64,000 nt of DNA from Nectonema munidae (taxonomy: Eukaryota > Nematomorpha > Nectonematoida > Nectonematidae), in NCBI GenBank assembly GCA_030549495.1, contig JAUIRK010000292.1, positions 803,001 through 867,000 on the forward strand, written 5' to 3'. Of the stretch, positions 1-12,903 are shown one piece after another. The notes under the pieces were generated by a model, which worked only from the letters and a program-made list of their open reading frames with translations, did no database searches and was not told the DNA's origin. Every line of letters starts with the position of its first letter. Positions within the stretch are counted from its first letter, which is position 1. Made by a program: the position numbers and the translations under genes.

Positions 1-1340
1 TCCGAACCACTGACGTGCCCACCTAAAGAAGGAAAGAAAGAAAAAAATGAAAGAAAACTTTTACTTCTCTGAACCTATTCGGATACGTGAGGTTCTACTA
101 TTTAATTTTCTACTTTTGAATGATAATTTTGTATTTATAACGCAGTTTCGAAAGGATAAAGCTTTTTATCCGCAATTTTAATAATAAACCTTGCATTCCC
201 TTAGCTAGATTGTCTCAAAGTTTATTTTAAGCGACTCCTCGTCCTAGATAAAGTACAGAAAGACATCTTGGTAATTTGTAATGGTGATCTTAAGGAACAT
301 TCTTTTTTAACTTCCTTGTCTAAAATCACAATCAAAATTTTGATTGGCGATGAGATTATCGTGAATTTTTTTCAAATTTCAAATAAAATGATATTTTTCA
401 CCCTAAATTAATCATGCTAATGAGGTATATAAATTTTAAAATAAGACAGGAATCCTGGCAAGAAGCAAGTTCCCTCGTTCTAGTGGCTCTGCCATTTCGA
501 ATGTCTGCAAAAGGGACTTTGAAATCTTAAAATATCCTACTTGTATAGAACTTTAGTCTAGCAGCTAATATGATAGTCATCAATTCACTAACGTGGATAG
601 GAATTTTAACTAAAAATTTCGGATGATAATGGTGTTATTTCTGGCACAGATCCTAATATGTGAAGTGTTAGCATCTGAAAAGGTAATTTCATCTTGTGAA
701 TCGAGGTTGACCATGAATGGACGAGGTATGATTGGAGGCAGCTATACAACAAGAGGAGTGGTCAACGTATACTTGTTTCAAACAGTGTTGCCAAACCTGG
801 TACTATAGTATCAGATCTGGTACTTTTTGCATGCTGGAGTACATTTGGTACGCCGCTACAAAAATCTGGTACTTTTTGTTTTCGTGGTCTTTTGCAAGAA
901 TTTGTTTACGTTAAGCTTATAAATGAAATGATTAGTGTGTTGTAAATATGTTGTACTAATTATATTTTTTCAATAAATTTCAGAATGATATTGTAGTGAA
1001 TATATCTGTGATCTCATTATTCTCATACCCTCATAATGAGCAATAACGGTGAAGATAGAATCAGTGATGATACTGATTTGTGTACAACCCCACCTAAAAA
1101 GAAAACTAAGCACTATCCTCATAAATTGTCGTTAAGCTTCTATTAGATCCTCAATTTTCTCCATGCCTTCAAACTCCATTCAATTCTCAAAATCTTTTTA
1201 CTAACTATATAATTGACTACATAAAAAAAGTAGACTAAGTTTAAAAAATTTATTTTATCCACTCAAAAAAAGTTAAACAAAATTTATATCAAATCAGATT
1301 TTATCAAAATATTTCATTTGTTGTGTGTTTGATAGCTTAA
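1..1340. other. AT-rich flank without a supported gene
   Basis: No host exon is recognised here, although the missing first exon or exons of cyclin K should lie here or off the left edge. Around 785-880 the motif GGTACTTTTTG recurs within about 60 bp in a stretch that looks like the edge of an unidentified transposon. A short reading frame starting at 1035 (MSNNGEDRISDD, then a basic PPKKKTKHYP run, 36 codons) resembles the N-terminus of transposase-like proteins, but it is too short to place. Confidence 0.4.
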
Positions 1341-1356
1341 CAAGGTGTGTCTTACC

Positions 1357-2370
1357 CAGGGCTTTGGAGCCTTCTCAAAGTTGCTTAACTCCGGCTCCAG
1401 CTCCGGAGCATAGATTTTTTGACCCCGGCTCCTACTCCGGCTCTGCCTCCAAGTATATTTTCAATATTTATTGTGATTTCTTTCAGTTATACATAAAGTT
1501 CGGTTTATTTATACAAAATTATACTATTCTTAATTATTATACATAAAGTTTAAGATTTATATCGTTTCCAATTAGACAAATATTTCAAAACTTTATTTAT
1601 ATGTGTTTTTTCTTAAAAATAGCATTGCTTCCAAAATGTCCTCTTTGAGACTACTACGTAAATCTGATTTCAAAATTTTTAAGGCCGAAAAAAGGCGTTC
1701 CAAGACAAATTCGAAAAACGGTGAAAATTTTCTATTTCAGAAAAAGATTTTTTGATCTGAAGTTCAAAATCAGATATTGTTGACGACGCTGATTTTTTTA
1801 AGCGTTTTTTTCTTGATTGTCTTTTTTATTGCTTGTCATGAACTTTCTCAAAATCAAAAGTTATCTCTTCGAATTCATATAGAGGTGAAGAACTACTTGA
1901 CGAAGATTCCCCCACAGATTTCGAATATTCTTGCAATGCTAAAAAATCGCTTTGATTGTCAGCTGTTCTCATTTTACACACAATATTTTTGACATACTCT
2001 CTGGCTTTTGATATTTGTTCAAGCGAAAATAGACATCTGTACCTTGGATCAAGATAAATTCCAGCAAGCAGAAATTCATTTTGAAGTAAATTGCATTCTC
2101 TTCTTACCATCGAACTTCTTATTTCGTCTGCTACCAAGCTTTTAACATTAGAAGAAAAAATATTAAGGATCTCCATTCTTTAAAAAATTGACCAGGAGTT
2201 AAATCTTCGCTCTGAAGTTTTTTGGTTATTACATAAGGTTGATATAGTAACCTTTCTAAACATTTCGTTTGGTCCCAGAATGATTCCGTAAGAGATCTAG
2301 TAAGTCTTACCCCTTTCTCTTTATATTTTTCCTCATCGTTATGTTGATGTATACAGATTCTGTAATAGGC
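1357..2370 (-). mobile_element. hAT transposon fossil, C-terminal half of transposase
   Basis: The minus strand encodes hAT hallmarks in order: a stretch ending in KLQSEDLTPGQFF (about 2190-2240), then FLLAGIYLDPRYRCLFS (about 2040-2100), then the C-terminal dimerisation block ERLFSALKILKSDLRSSLK (about 1640-1710) and a stop near 1600. The left edge has a hAT-like terminus, CAGGGCTTTGGAGCC at 1357, followed by GC-rich CCGGCTCC repeats. The reading is interrupted by frame changes, including one between 1680 and 1830. The N-terminal BED finger and first catalytic region are not seen, so it is not autonomous. Confidence 0.75.
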
Positions 2371-2781
2371 TATTGGAGTGTCCGTGCGATTGATCTTTTC
2401 AGATAATTATTTTTTTTGAATAAAAGGATAATAAGTAAGTATATTTATACATGTTATTATTATTTTTATATTTTTTATCTTAAACATATTTAGCTGACCA
2501 AATTATTCAAGATAAAAAATTAAGTTATGTTTTGATAAATTTTGAGATAATGCCTCACACGCCAGATTCGGAATCAGTAGTCTATACGTTATTCTTTGCT
2601 CATAAAATGTTAATATACATCATGTTTATTTTTTGCTCATCATAACAATATCTTATGTTCAAAAATGAAGAACTTTTTTTCTACCGCATTAAGAATATTC
2701 GATCTATATTTTGATTTATTATGTAAAATAGGTTAGCATAAATTATATCATTTTCTTTATATCCACGCTTATAATTTTTAG

Positions 2782-2863
2782 ACATAATAACACCATAGCA
2801 ACTGGCGTTGTTTATTTTCACGATTTTTTCATGAAGCAATCAATGACTATTTACGACAAATAC
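2782..2863 (+). CDS. CCNK: CCNK exon: start of cyclin box 1
   Basis: Translates as HNNTIATGVVYFHDFF and onward to IYDKY, aligned with the helix that reads LATGIIYFHRFY in human cyclin K. The acceptor TTTTTAG lies at 2775-2781 and the donor GTAAGA at 2864. The first base completes a codon begun in an upstream exon that I could not find. Confidence 0.88.
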
Positions 2864-5800
2864 GTAAGAAAATTTGATTTTATACCCATGATGAAGTATT
2901 TAGCAACGCGATTAATTATTATTATTGTTGTTGTAGGTTGTTGCTGTAACCGCCCTATTTCTTGCTGGGAAGGTTGAAGAAACACCCAAAAAAGCAAAGG
3001 ATATCGTGAGAGTTTTGAAAGCACTCTCTACGAGTGGACAGCTGCCTTTTTTCACTGAATTTCATTACAATGCTTTTGGAAAGGATCCACGTGTATGTGT
3101 TTTTTATTTTAATTCTTCTATTGTATTCTTACTTTTTTTTTAAATTAAAGCACATTAGGTAGACAGTCTTTTCTTAGTTCGGTAAACCACCTGTTCTTTC
3201 GAGAGATTTTCAACCTGTTAAGTCGTTGTTCTATTTGATTACAACATAAATACAAAATTTTTTAAAATATTTTCTTTCACGATTGGAAAATATGCAATGC
3301 AGTCAGATGTTGTTATTTCATTGAGTCTGTTTTGATTGTTGTTCATTAGTGCTTCCATGTCCAATAATAAGGGACTTTCCATGTCTTTAAAAATAGGCAA
3401 TATGGAGGTAAATGTAAAACATGGAAGCCATCAAAAATTAACTTTTTGTAATGGCGAATTTCTTTATTATCCATAATTTTGTGCAAGACTCAAAAATACA
3501 TAGTATATATATATATTTAATATTTTGTATTACTCTATAAAATAATACTATATATGCTTACGACAAATAGTATTTGTAAATTAGCTACTTAATTAAATGA
3601 AGCAGTGTTGTAATCAAATGCAAAAGTGACGTAATTATATGGGTTTATATTTGCAAGATTGTATCAGTTTATATATTTATATATATCTTGTGGTACGCTT
3701 GAGAATCAGTTATTACTGGCAATTGAATCTGGAGAATTATCAATCTTCATATGTTAGGCCAAATGCCTATCATACTGATACAAATGCTGATTGGCTTTTG
3801 TCTCTGTACAATTGCCAATCATATCAGCTCATCTTTACTACGACATATACATTTGAATTATGATTTAAGTAATTAAATGTTTGGCACAGGTACATACTCA
3901 CAAATGTAGTTGTAATTCACCTGTTAAATTTTCTTTTTGTTTCATGCTTTTAATTGACTTTTCTGCCAATTCCCATGAAGTCAAATGTGGCATTCAAGAA
4001 TGAGTACTAGCATTTTTCCACCGTTGTCTCTCTTGATCAAATCATAAATATGGTTTTGAAGATCTATTTTATCAAAGCTTTCATAAACATAAAAAATAAG
4101 AAAGCTTTCCATGGAGTGAATCTAGTTCATAAATTCTGGGGATTTTGATTGATCATTCAATGTAACCTATAAAAAAATTTTCTATTTTTTTTCTATCCTC
4201 GCCTTATTTTCTAGTTTTTATTCTAAAAATGCGAATAGTTTTTTCGTCCATTCTAAGTTTTTTCCTTAAACACACGCGTGACTATAGTGGGGGAGTATTC
4301 ATTATAAATTATTGTGAGCTAACATATTCAGTCTTTTCCATCTAAAATTTATGTTAATGTTTTTTTCATTTTTTAATAGGAAGAAATAATATTGTGTGAA
4401 AAAGTTCTTTTGAAATCTGTGAACTTTGATTTCAATCTTTCCCATCCTTACAAATTCCTTGTGAAATATGTGAACGAAATAAAGTGTAAGTAAAACCCTA
4501 TCCCTTTCAGGCAGAATGTATCAGCCGTGTTGCACGAAATAAAAATCCTCCGCTCTATGTTATATAAAATTCCTTATCACCCATCTCAATTCACCGACAA
4601 TCAATTCATCGATTTAAATGAGAAAAAGACAAATAAATTTAAAATGTGAAGTTTTATTAAAAATAAAATAACTTTGAAACTTTAAAAGGAAATATTATAT
4701 GCAATTGCCATGTGTAATGCGAATTCCGAGTCAGTTTCATACTGACGCTTTAACCCATCTTTTTGTATTGCACGCATGGTACTTCGTGCAAAATGAAAAA
4801 AACACCTGGTTTATCACTGCTGCTGGGAAAGTGTAACAAAATTCTACACTTTTCCCTGAGAGTATTTGCTTTTATGGTAATACTCTCTCAGTTTAAACAA
4901 TGCCATGTTTTGAACTGATAGATTATACTCATATAAACATAGTATAATCTAGGGGCTAACAACAACAACAAAAAAACACCCTCATGGCCTTGTCGTGGGG
5001 AAAATTTCACTCAGAGCTTTGATCATGGCTTTTCAAAATTAAGTATCATTGATTCTGGATTGTGAGTAAGGTCAACTTTTTTAATACTTCTGAGAAAGCT
5101 CGTTTAAGTTTCTGAGGATTTATTTGGCAACAGAGCGTATACTAATGGGATAGATTAGTCTTTTTCAAATCCATGCAGAGTATACAATTGATAGAACAAG
5201 AAGGGAACTACTTTAAATGTTCCATCAGCATACCAATGTTTACTGTTCATTAAAAGTTGCACATTTTTATGAGTCGAAAAAATTAAGATACGGTTTTCTT
5301 CATGTCCGAAGTCGAAATATGAATATTCTTGATCTTATATTTCTCAGTGTTCTTCTCATATTATTTATAGTGGGGGATTGCGGTATGGCTTCTTGACTGC
5401 AATCGCCCAACACAGAAGATAAAATTGAGTGAGGAGATTCTGTTGAATTTTGTGCCTTTTCTCGAATTTTTTCACAAACTTTAGAAGCTTCAATTTGAGC
5501 AGCATCAGCAATATGATTATGCTGTTCACAATGGTCTATCACAAGATTGTCACCAGAAGTATTCACACTCGCACGACACCTAGTTTTTTGATAGTTTACA
5601 CATTTCCAGTATACATTATCGTTTTTTTTGCTTTTCTTTAAAAAAATAACCGTTTAAATAGAGCTTTTCCTTTTTCAGATTTAATAAATTGGAGTGCCAT
5701 AGGTTATTACAAATATGTTTGATAACTATGAGCTTCAAATTCTTTTTAAATTTATATTTTGGAAAAAAAATAAGTATTGAATAGGAATTTAATAAAAGAA

Positions 5801-8800
5801 AAAGATAAAATATTTCAACAAAAAAATCAGAAGATAAAAGAACAAAATATTAAAATAATTAAATTAATTAAAAATTAAAATATTAAAATAATTCAATTCT
5901 GAGTTTTAATTGTAAGGAAAATTAAAATGTGATGAAATGAATTTGTAATCAATAAATCAATAATGAATTTAAAAATCAATCTTTTTTCATTGAAATTAAT
6001 TGTCGCTGAATTGAGGTTGGTGAATTGAATTCGGTGAACTGAAGTCTGTGAATTTACCTAGACTCAAAATTCATCCAAAAAGAAAATCGGACAAGTAATT
6101 TTCAAAAGTCATTGCCTGAAAGGGTTACCCTGATAAATACACACATTTATTTTCCATTTCTTTTGCTTTTCATCTTTAGCATCTGGCAGTCATCATCATC
6201 ATCATCACCACAGATCTGTCGATGGCCGCCTTCACTCTTCCAAAGTTTTCAATCGTGTTTTGGAGAAGGCATGGTGGTTCATAAATGACAGCCTGTGCAC
6301 CACACTTTCTCTGCAGTTCGAGCCAGAAGTGATCACCGTTGCTATGCTCTACCTCTCCTCTAGAATTGTCAAGGTGGATCTAAATAATTTGGCTGGAGTG
6401 TCCTTTGAGAAGAATTGGTGGGACTCGTATATCGCAGACTTGACAACTGATATTTTAGACGGTATTTAATTTAAGTTATTCATTAAATCTAGTGTTTCTT
6501 CCTGGCTCATTGGCATGCTCTTTCCGACGTCAACCAAGTAGTTGGAAACAATTTACAAGAAAGAAGATAAATTTTAAAGGGGAAAAGAGATGAATTAGAT
6601 TAAATTTATAAAGTACGACAGAATTTTAAAACGATGTAATCGAATTGTAAAAGGCTGTAAGTGAATTGAAAATAGGTGTAACAGAATTGCAATAGTGTGC
6701 CACGAGACTGAAAATGGTATATATTATGCAATCGAATACAAATTTTTATGAATTCACTACCAAGAATATAGGGAGACTAGTGCATCCATTTTTACTAGAT
6801 TTCTGAAAACGACTTTAATTAGCGAAATATTTAACCTACATTTTGTTAAAAAAATACATTACTACAAGTAGCTTTAAATTATTATTGATATTTAAGCATT
6901 TGAAATGTTTTTCACAATCTGTCTAACTAGTATAGTTATATTATTTCGTCCATCCCGTCTCTCGAATATTGGGTGTCTATTATAGTACTGTGCGGTTTGG
7001 GCAAACCCGCATAGTTATCCGCGCGTACCTACATAAAAATGGCGGGTAGAAGAGTTTTGAGTTGCGGGTAATATTTGAGAACATTTGGATATTTTTTCTA
7101 TTTCTCAGCAACCAATTTGAAGTATTAAAAAGATTGAAGGATGAATCAGCAAACTTTATAAAGATCATTCACTATTTTAGTCATTAGTTATAGTCTGTTA
7201 TGCCTAATTTGAGCATGTGTGTGAAGAAGACTCACATAACACTGTTTTTACTGTGTTAGTTGATTTTGAATAAAGTTCATAACCTTCTTCAATACAAGAA
7301 GGGGTATACTGTCGAGTGTGATGTTTGTTACTCTTTGTGAGAATATCCATTTAAATTTTAATAAAGAAAAAGGGAACTTTTTTTTACTTCATTATCTTAT
7401 TGGTAGTAGACTACACTGTTAAGAGTTTTTCTTTATTTTAAGTTAGATGGTTAGCATCTATCAACTAAAAAGCTTTATAATTTGGTTAACTCTGCTATAT
7501 TTATCAATTAAATATAAAAAATATACTTTTGAACAAATGATTACATTTTCAAAATGATATATGGAGTCTGTGGTTATTATAGTAATAACTTTAGATTTTA
7601 TTATATGCAAAAAATAAGATCATCAAGCAACTCGATAAGAACAATTAGCAAATAATTCTTCTTAAAAATCATTTTGAAAAGCCGGGTTGCGGAGTTGGAG
7701 TCGAAGATTTTAAGGAGACAAGAGTCGTATTCTGTTTTTAGAAGAAATGAGGAGTGAGGAGTTTTTAGAAGAAATGATCAAAGCTTAGGGCTCAAGTGGA
7801 AGTCAGATCTTCGACTCCGTTCTTCTGTTTTGCGTAACAAAATTAATGTTTTGTTTGCCTAATCGTCAGTTGGTTCAATTGTGAAGTGAATAGTGATTTT
7901 ACCGCAATATTATACTTCTGGAGTAATGCGCGTAAAAGATAAATTTGGTATATATTATACATACCGCTGGTAGAAAAATTTCACTCATGCATGACTCTAC
8001 TCTTCTCTATAAATTTATCCATTTTTTGAATTATTTCGGCATCACGTTATCTTGACTTCTTATATATTTAATGTCGGATTGTCTCCAAAAACGGCAATGA
8101 AAATATACTTGTTCGTATCCGAATTGTCAATCTACCAGCTATTATAATACTTTGCTATGTTTTTACTCTACATGTTAACGATACATTTTCTCTTTTTCTT
8201 GCTTTTGCGAATTTACGCACTCTTTTTATAATAATGTCCGTTGTTATAAATGAGGATGTTGAGACTATGTGTAGAGACAGAATATAAATAAAAAATTTAT
8301 AAATGATAATTTAAGAAAGCTCTGTGATGTAAATGAAATTGATGTGGTAATTGAAAAACAAAGGCTGAACTTGTTTGGACACATAAATAGAAGACCTAGA
8401 GGAGAATTATTACGAAAATATATATGAAGAAAAATAGAGGGCAAGTACAGAGGTAGGCCAAAAATTAGTCGGGAGGAAGTAGTGAAAAGGGACATGAAAA
8501 AGAGGACTTAAGGCAGGAGATGAACAGAATAGAAATGAATGAAGAAACTAAATTAAGTAGTTTCTTCTTTCCATAATTGTAATATCCGGCTGAACCTTAA
8601 CTTGCTGGGACAGACATTATCCGTAAAACTGACTATTATTATTATTATTATTAAAAATACAGGGTAGTTGCCATTTTTATATGTTATAGGTACCCTAAAT
8701 CGTTATAATGGCTCTGCGCGTTTGCACCCCTTCTACCTACTCTTGTTACGCGCTTGAAATATTTTTGTCTAGTTCCCAATTATTTGCATACTTTCAATTG

Positions 8801-11800
8801 TTTTCATAAGCTCTATTGAATACGCCTATTTTTGCTATTTGCGATAATAAAAAAATTCCAATTATAATTAGATATTTGTCATCAAGTTTTGGATTTGTAT
8901 CAATCTAAGCAACATTGTCGTCCTAAACCTTCTCCACCTACAAAATCCGAATCCTCTTCACCTTCCGTTCAGTCAATACAAATGGCTAACAGAAATAAGG
9001 TTTGTATATTCTTGTATTCTTGAAATACTTAATTTGTATATTCGATAACTTTTTTATGTTCCTCTATTTTTAACTTCAATTTTTTCTTACGATAAAATAT
9101 TTGTGTCTATTCTTTTTATAATAGTTACTTTGAAATAACTTATCATTGTTTTTCCTAATTTTCCTTTTACAAAACGTTTCTTAAGGTTTTTGGACCTATA
9201 GTAGACGATTGTAATTATAACACAAAATATATCATACTTCTTCAACATAAGAATTTCTTTCTTTTTTGAATTTAATTTTTCGTTCTGTATTTTCAAAAGA
9301 TGTAATGACTTTATTTTTTTAATCAATTAACTATTCTAATATGTACTTTTTTATTGATCAAAATTGTCTTTTTGAATTATAATTTCAAAAATCAATGCAA
9401 AAAAAGGTTAAAAGAAATTAGTCTATCATTTTCACGTTTTAATTTTTAATAATGAAAAGAAATGGAAAAGCTGCCTTCGCGTTTTATCGGAAATTATGTC
9501 ATGAAATTTGGGATTCTTTTCAAAAATGTTTCCGTCGAATATGAAATTAATTTATCCTCATATCAATCCGCGGATAACGCCGAAGTTCCATTACCTACCA
9601 AATAATAACTCTCTACTTTGTTCTTTTCACGGTGTGTGATTGGTGTGATTATTAACAACACGTTAACATGCATTTGGGGCCTGTGGTAGTTGTATCCAGG
9701 GGTCTAACAACATTAACTCCAACTTGATGTCAAAAGGAGGCTGTTACAGGTATTGAGTGAAGTGTTGCTAGTACTTTGTTCAACTGATGATTTTCATCCT
9801 GGCAAGAATCCCAATATTTGATGTAATTTTTTCTTCTGCAAGTCGGTTGGCAGTCATATCATGGTTATCATCTCTATCATCAATTTCTATATCTGATAAG
9901 CTTGGGAACAGGCCGTTCTGTTCTGAAACATTGAAATGCAGCTTATATGATATGGCATTTGCATTTGCGTAAAGATTGGTCGAGGTCCAAATGGATATTG
10001 AAAATGCATTTGATATTGTGGGTAACCAAAATTTTGTGGAGACGGATAGATTCGTACATTCGTGGCAGCTTGATTTGGATGTTGATACTGTTGTTGTTGT
10101 TGTTGTTGTTGTTGTGGTTCCCAATGCTCTTTCATTCAAGGAAGCCTGCACCACGCAAGAAATGCAGCACATTAACTGGGTCCAGCCATAGCTGTAGAGT
10201 ATTTGTAATCTTGTATTGTTTTCTTAGGGCTCTAAGATTAGGGCAATCTGAAATGAGATGTGTTGTTGTGTGAGAGCTAATTTGGCAGAGAGGACAGAGA
10301 TCTGTATGTGCGGTGTCTATTCGGTGTTTGTAGGCATTGCGTGATTGATGATGGCCACAGCGTAGACGTGTAAGATGCGTTCTTTCTGATCTTGAGAGTT
10401 GTGCTTCTGTGCTGCTTATCAGGAGTGGAGTAGTGTCAAGTTATTTGATGGTGAGAATTTTGGTTTCAGCATGTAGATGTGCAATGGGTGTTGTTTGTGT
10501 TCTGCCAAGTATGATTTTAAGAGCTGTGTTTTGAATGGTTTGTAGTTTATTTGTTTGTGTGCTGGATGCCAATAATGTACAGTCATAGTCTATCATACTA
10601 ATACTGTAGATATGCATGGCTGATTCTCTTCTGAATCAACTGGACAAGAATTTGGCATTGGCAAAGAGATATACTGGCTCTTGAATCAATGTAAATCAGA
10701 AGCTGAATAATATTAATAAAATAATTCATTTTAAATCAATAAGGGCTATGTATGATTAAAAAATATATAAATAAAAACATATCTGTATGTTGTATTATGT
10801 GGAGACGTGAGTAAGGTTGGTTAGATACTGGGTTTCGATAACTTAAGATGTTGGGTTCGATCCCGCATTAAGCCTCCTTTCCTCATAGTTTGATACAAGC
10901 GGCGCTAGTCTGCCTTCTCGATGAAAACACCCCACTGTTCTTACTTCTTACTATTTAAAATGAAGGAAAGTTAATAAAATAATTAGTTATATAAATGACC
11001 CTACGCTTCCATCTGTTGACAAAAATTCAAACAAAAAATGACAAAATCCTGTATGAATGAATAATAATACATGTTAATTCTATAATAATAATAATATGTA
11101 AAAATGTATTGCTACTCCGTCCACTAATAAAACATACAAAACATTGATAATAAAAACATATAAAAATTTATGCATGTCATTATTACATAGCGAGGGGGTT
11201 GATATTTCTCAACTCCTCTATGTTAAATGTATATAGTTAAATGAAAAAAATTGTATTGTAAGCATGTTCACTAATAATAATAACATAATACTCACTCTTT
11301 TATCCTCTTCTTGTTTAAGTGCTTTACATTTTTATTGTCCATGCTTACCTCTTTATTAATGTCCTTGTGTCTTTTTTTGGCATAGAGCACTCGAATATCT
11401 TATTTTTCATTGCCCAGGCACATCCCTTTCAAATGATACTGAATTTCGTTTTTATTTTAATAGGTGACGCCTTCTCCATCTCCTAAAACACCAAGTACGT
11501 CATCTTCGTCTTACTTTTTTATTTCAAATTTTATTTAGGTATATGTTATGCCACACCTATTCTATAGAATAGAGGCTAAGACTGTGTCTGTTTCATGGAC
11601 TCTTTGATGCAAAGTCAGTTTTTCAACCTGAAGTCCATGCAGTGATTGACCAATGATAATTTTTTGAATTAGTAGCATCAATAACTTTATGGTGAGTTTT
11701 CGGTTATGAGTGAAACGCAAGTGTCAAAATATTTTACAATAATCAACGTGTCTGATAATTTCATATTCAATCGAGAAGAAAGCAAAAGACTCATCTTAAT

Positions 11801-12872
11801 TAAGATTGAGGTTAGTTAAATTATATTTCAATCGAACATGAATCAATTGAAACTGCAGATAAATTGAATTACAAAGTCTTATTTCTAGCCTAAATATACA
11901 AGTTTGCTTGGTAGTTTTCAAAACCAAATACTTAAAATGCAGATATCCCTATTTATTTACATTTAAAAGAGTATGCACACTAAATCCTGGTCCTATGAGG
12001 CCTATATAGTCAATGCGTCCATGCAGAAATCTTATACTACACGAAGCCTCACTATTGCCAGAAGAGCTATAACTTGAATTTTTTTTAATTTGTCCACAAT
12101 AATAAGTAGGTATTAATTTGTAGGCCATTTGTATTGTGTCTCAATATGCGTGCAGATTGTACATTTGATTTCCTCTAATATATTTTAAAAACATTGAATA
12201 ATCTAATGACAGTCGTTTTGTTAGAAAGAAAGTTTGATTAGGAATATAATCAACGTCCCCGTTGAATTAAATATATCCACAGTTGAGCTCTTAACATTTT
12301 AAAATTTCACATCCCGCCCGTTAAATTGTTGCATTTATATTTTGGTTGAAGAATATAATTTTTTTTTCTATCATGTTTTTAGAAACTTATTTTCCTATTT
12401 TTTCATTTTTATCCATATCTGTCATATTTTCCTATGAAGTTATTTACCTTTTTTATTTAGTTGATGCCGACCTTTGTATCGAAATACTTCTAAAATAATA
12501 TCTTTTATGATACTTCAATTTTTATATATAATGTTAAGAAAGATATCATTTTAAAACTCATTCAAAACTGTTTCTATTGGATAAAATCATGAACTCATTT
12601 GCACCAAAACTCCTTTTAGAAATCCTAATAGAGTCCCAGTATTAAGTCCTTCTCCAGTATCTTAATTTAGTTATTTTTGTCCTTAATATTTAAAATTCCT
12701 TTTTTTTTTTTTTTTTTTATTATTTTTTAATGGTTTATTACTATAATTGGATGATTTCAATTGTCGGCTAATAACTTTTTTATTGACAACATTACATGAA
12801 CTTTAAGTTATACATCACGTTTGTTAAACATTTTGATTATTTTTTTTTTTTATTTATTGTGAAGTTTTTTAA

Positions 12873-12903
<31 letters not shown>

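Noticed and set aside
1035-1145. Short frame starting MSNNGEDRISDD as the missing cyclin K first exon
   Set aside because: It ends in a stop with no donor that fits the phase of the exon at 2782, and it lacks the conserved segment expected before cyclin box 1.
2304-2311. GTCTTACC as a right-hand target duplication for the hAT terminus at 1357
   Set aside because: The same 8 bases occur left of 1357, but the transposase reading continues on both sides of 2304-2311, so the match is chance.
3091-3096. GTGTAT as splice donor of the second CCNK exon
   Set aside because: It would put the next exon in a frame with an early stop; GTATGT two bases later keeps the reading open and matches cyclin K.
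6960-7170. GC-richer patch with TGCGGTTTGGGCAAACCCGC as a transposon end
   Set aside because: A palindromic GGTTTGGGCAAACC core is visible, but no partner end or target duplication could be found.
9887-10135. Q-rich, aromatic minus-strand frame as a host gene exon
   Set aside because: No splice partners were seen and the frame overlaps LINE-derived sequence; kept only as a note in the LINE entry.
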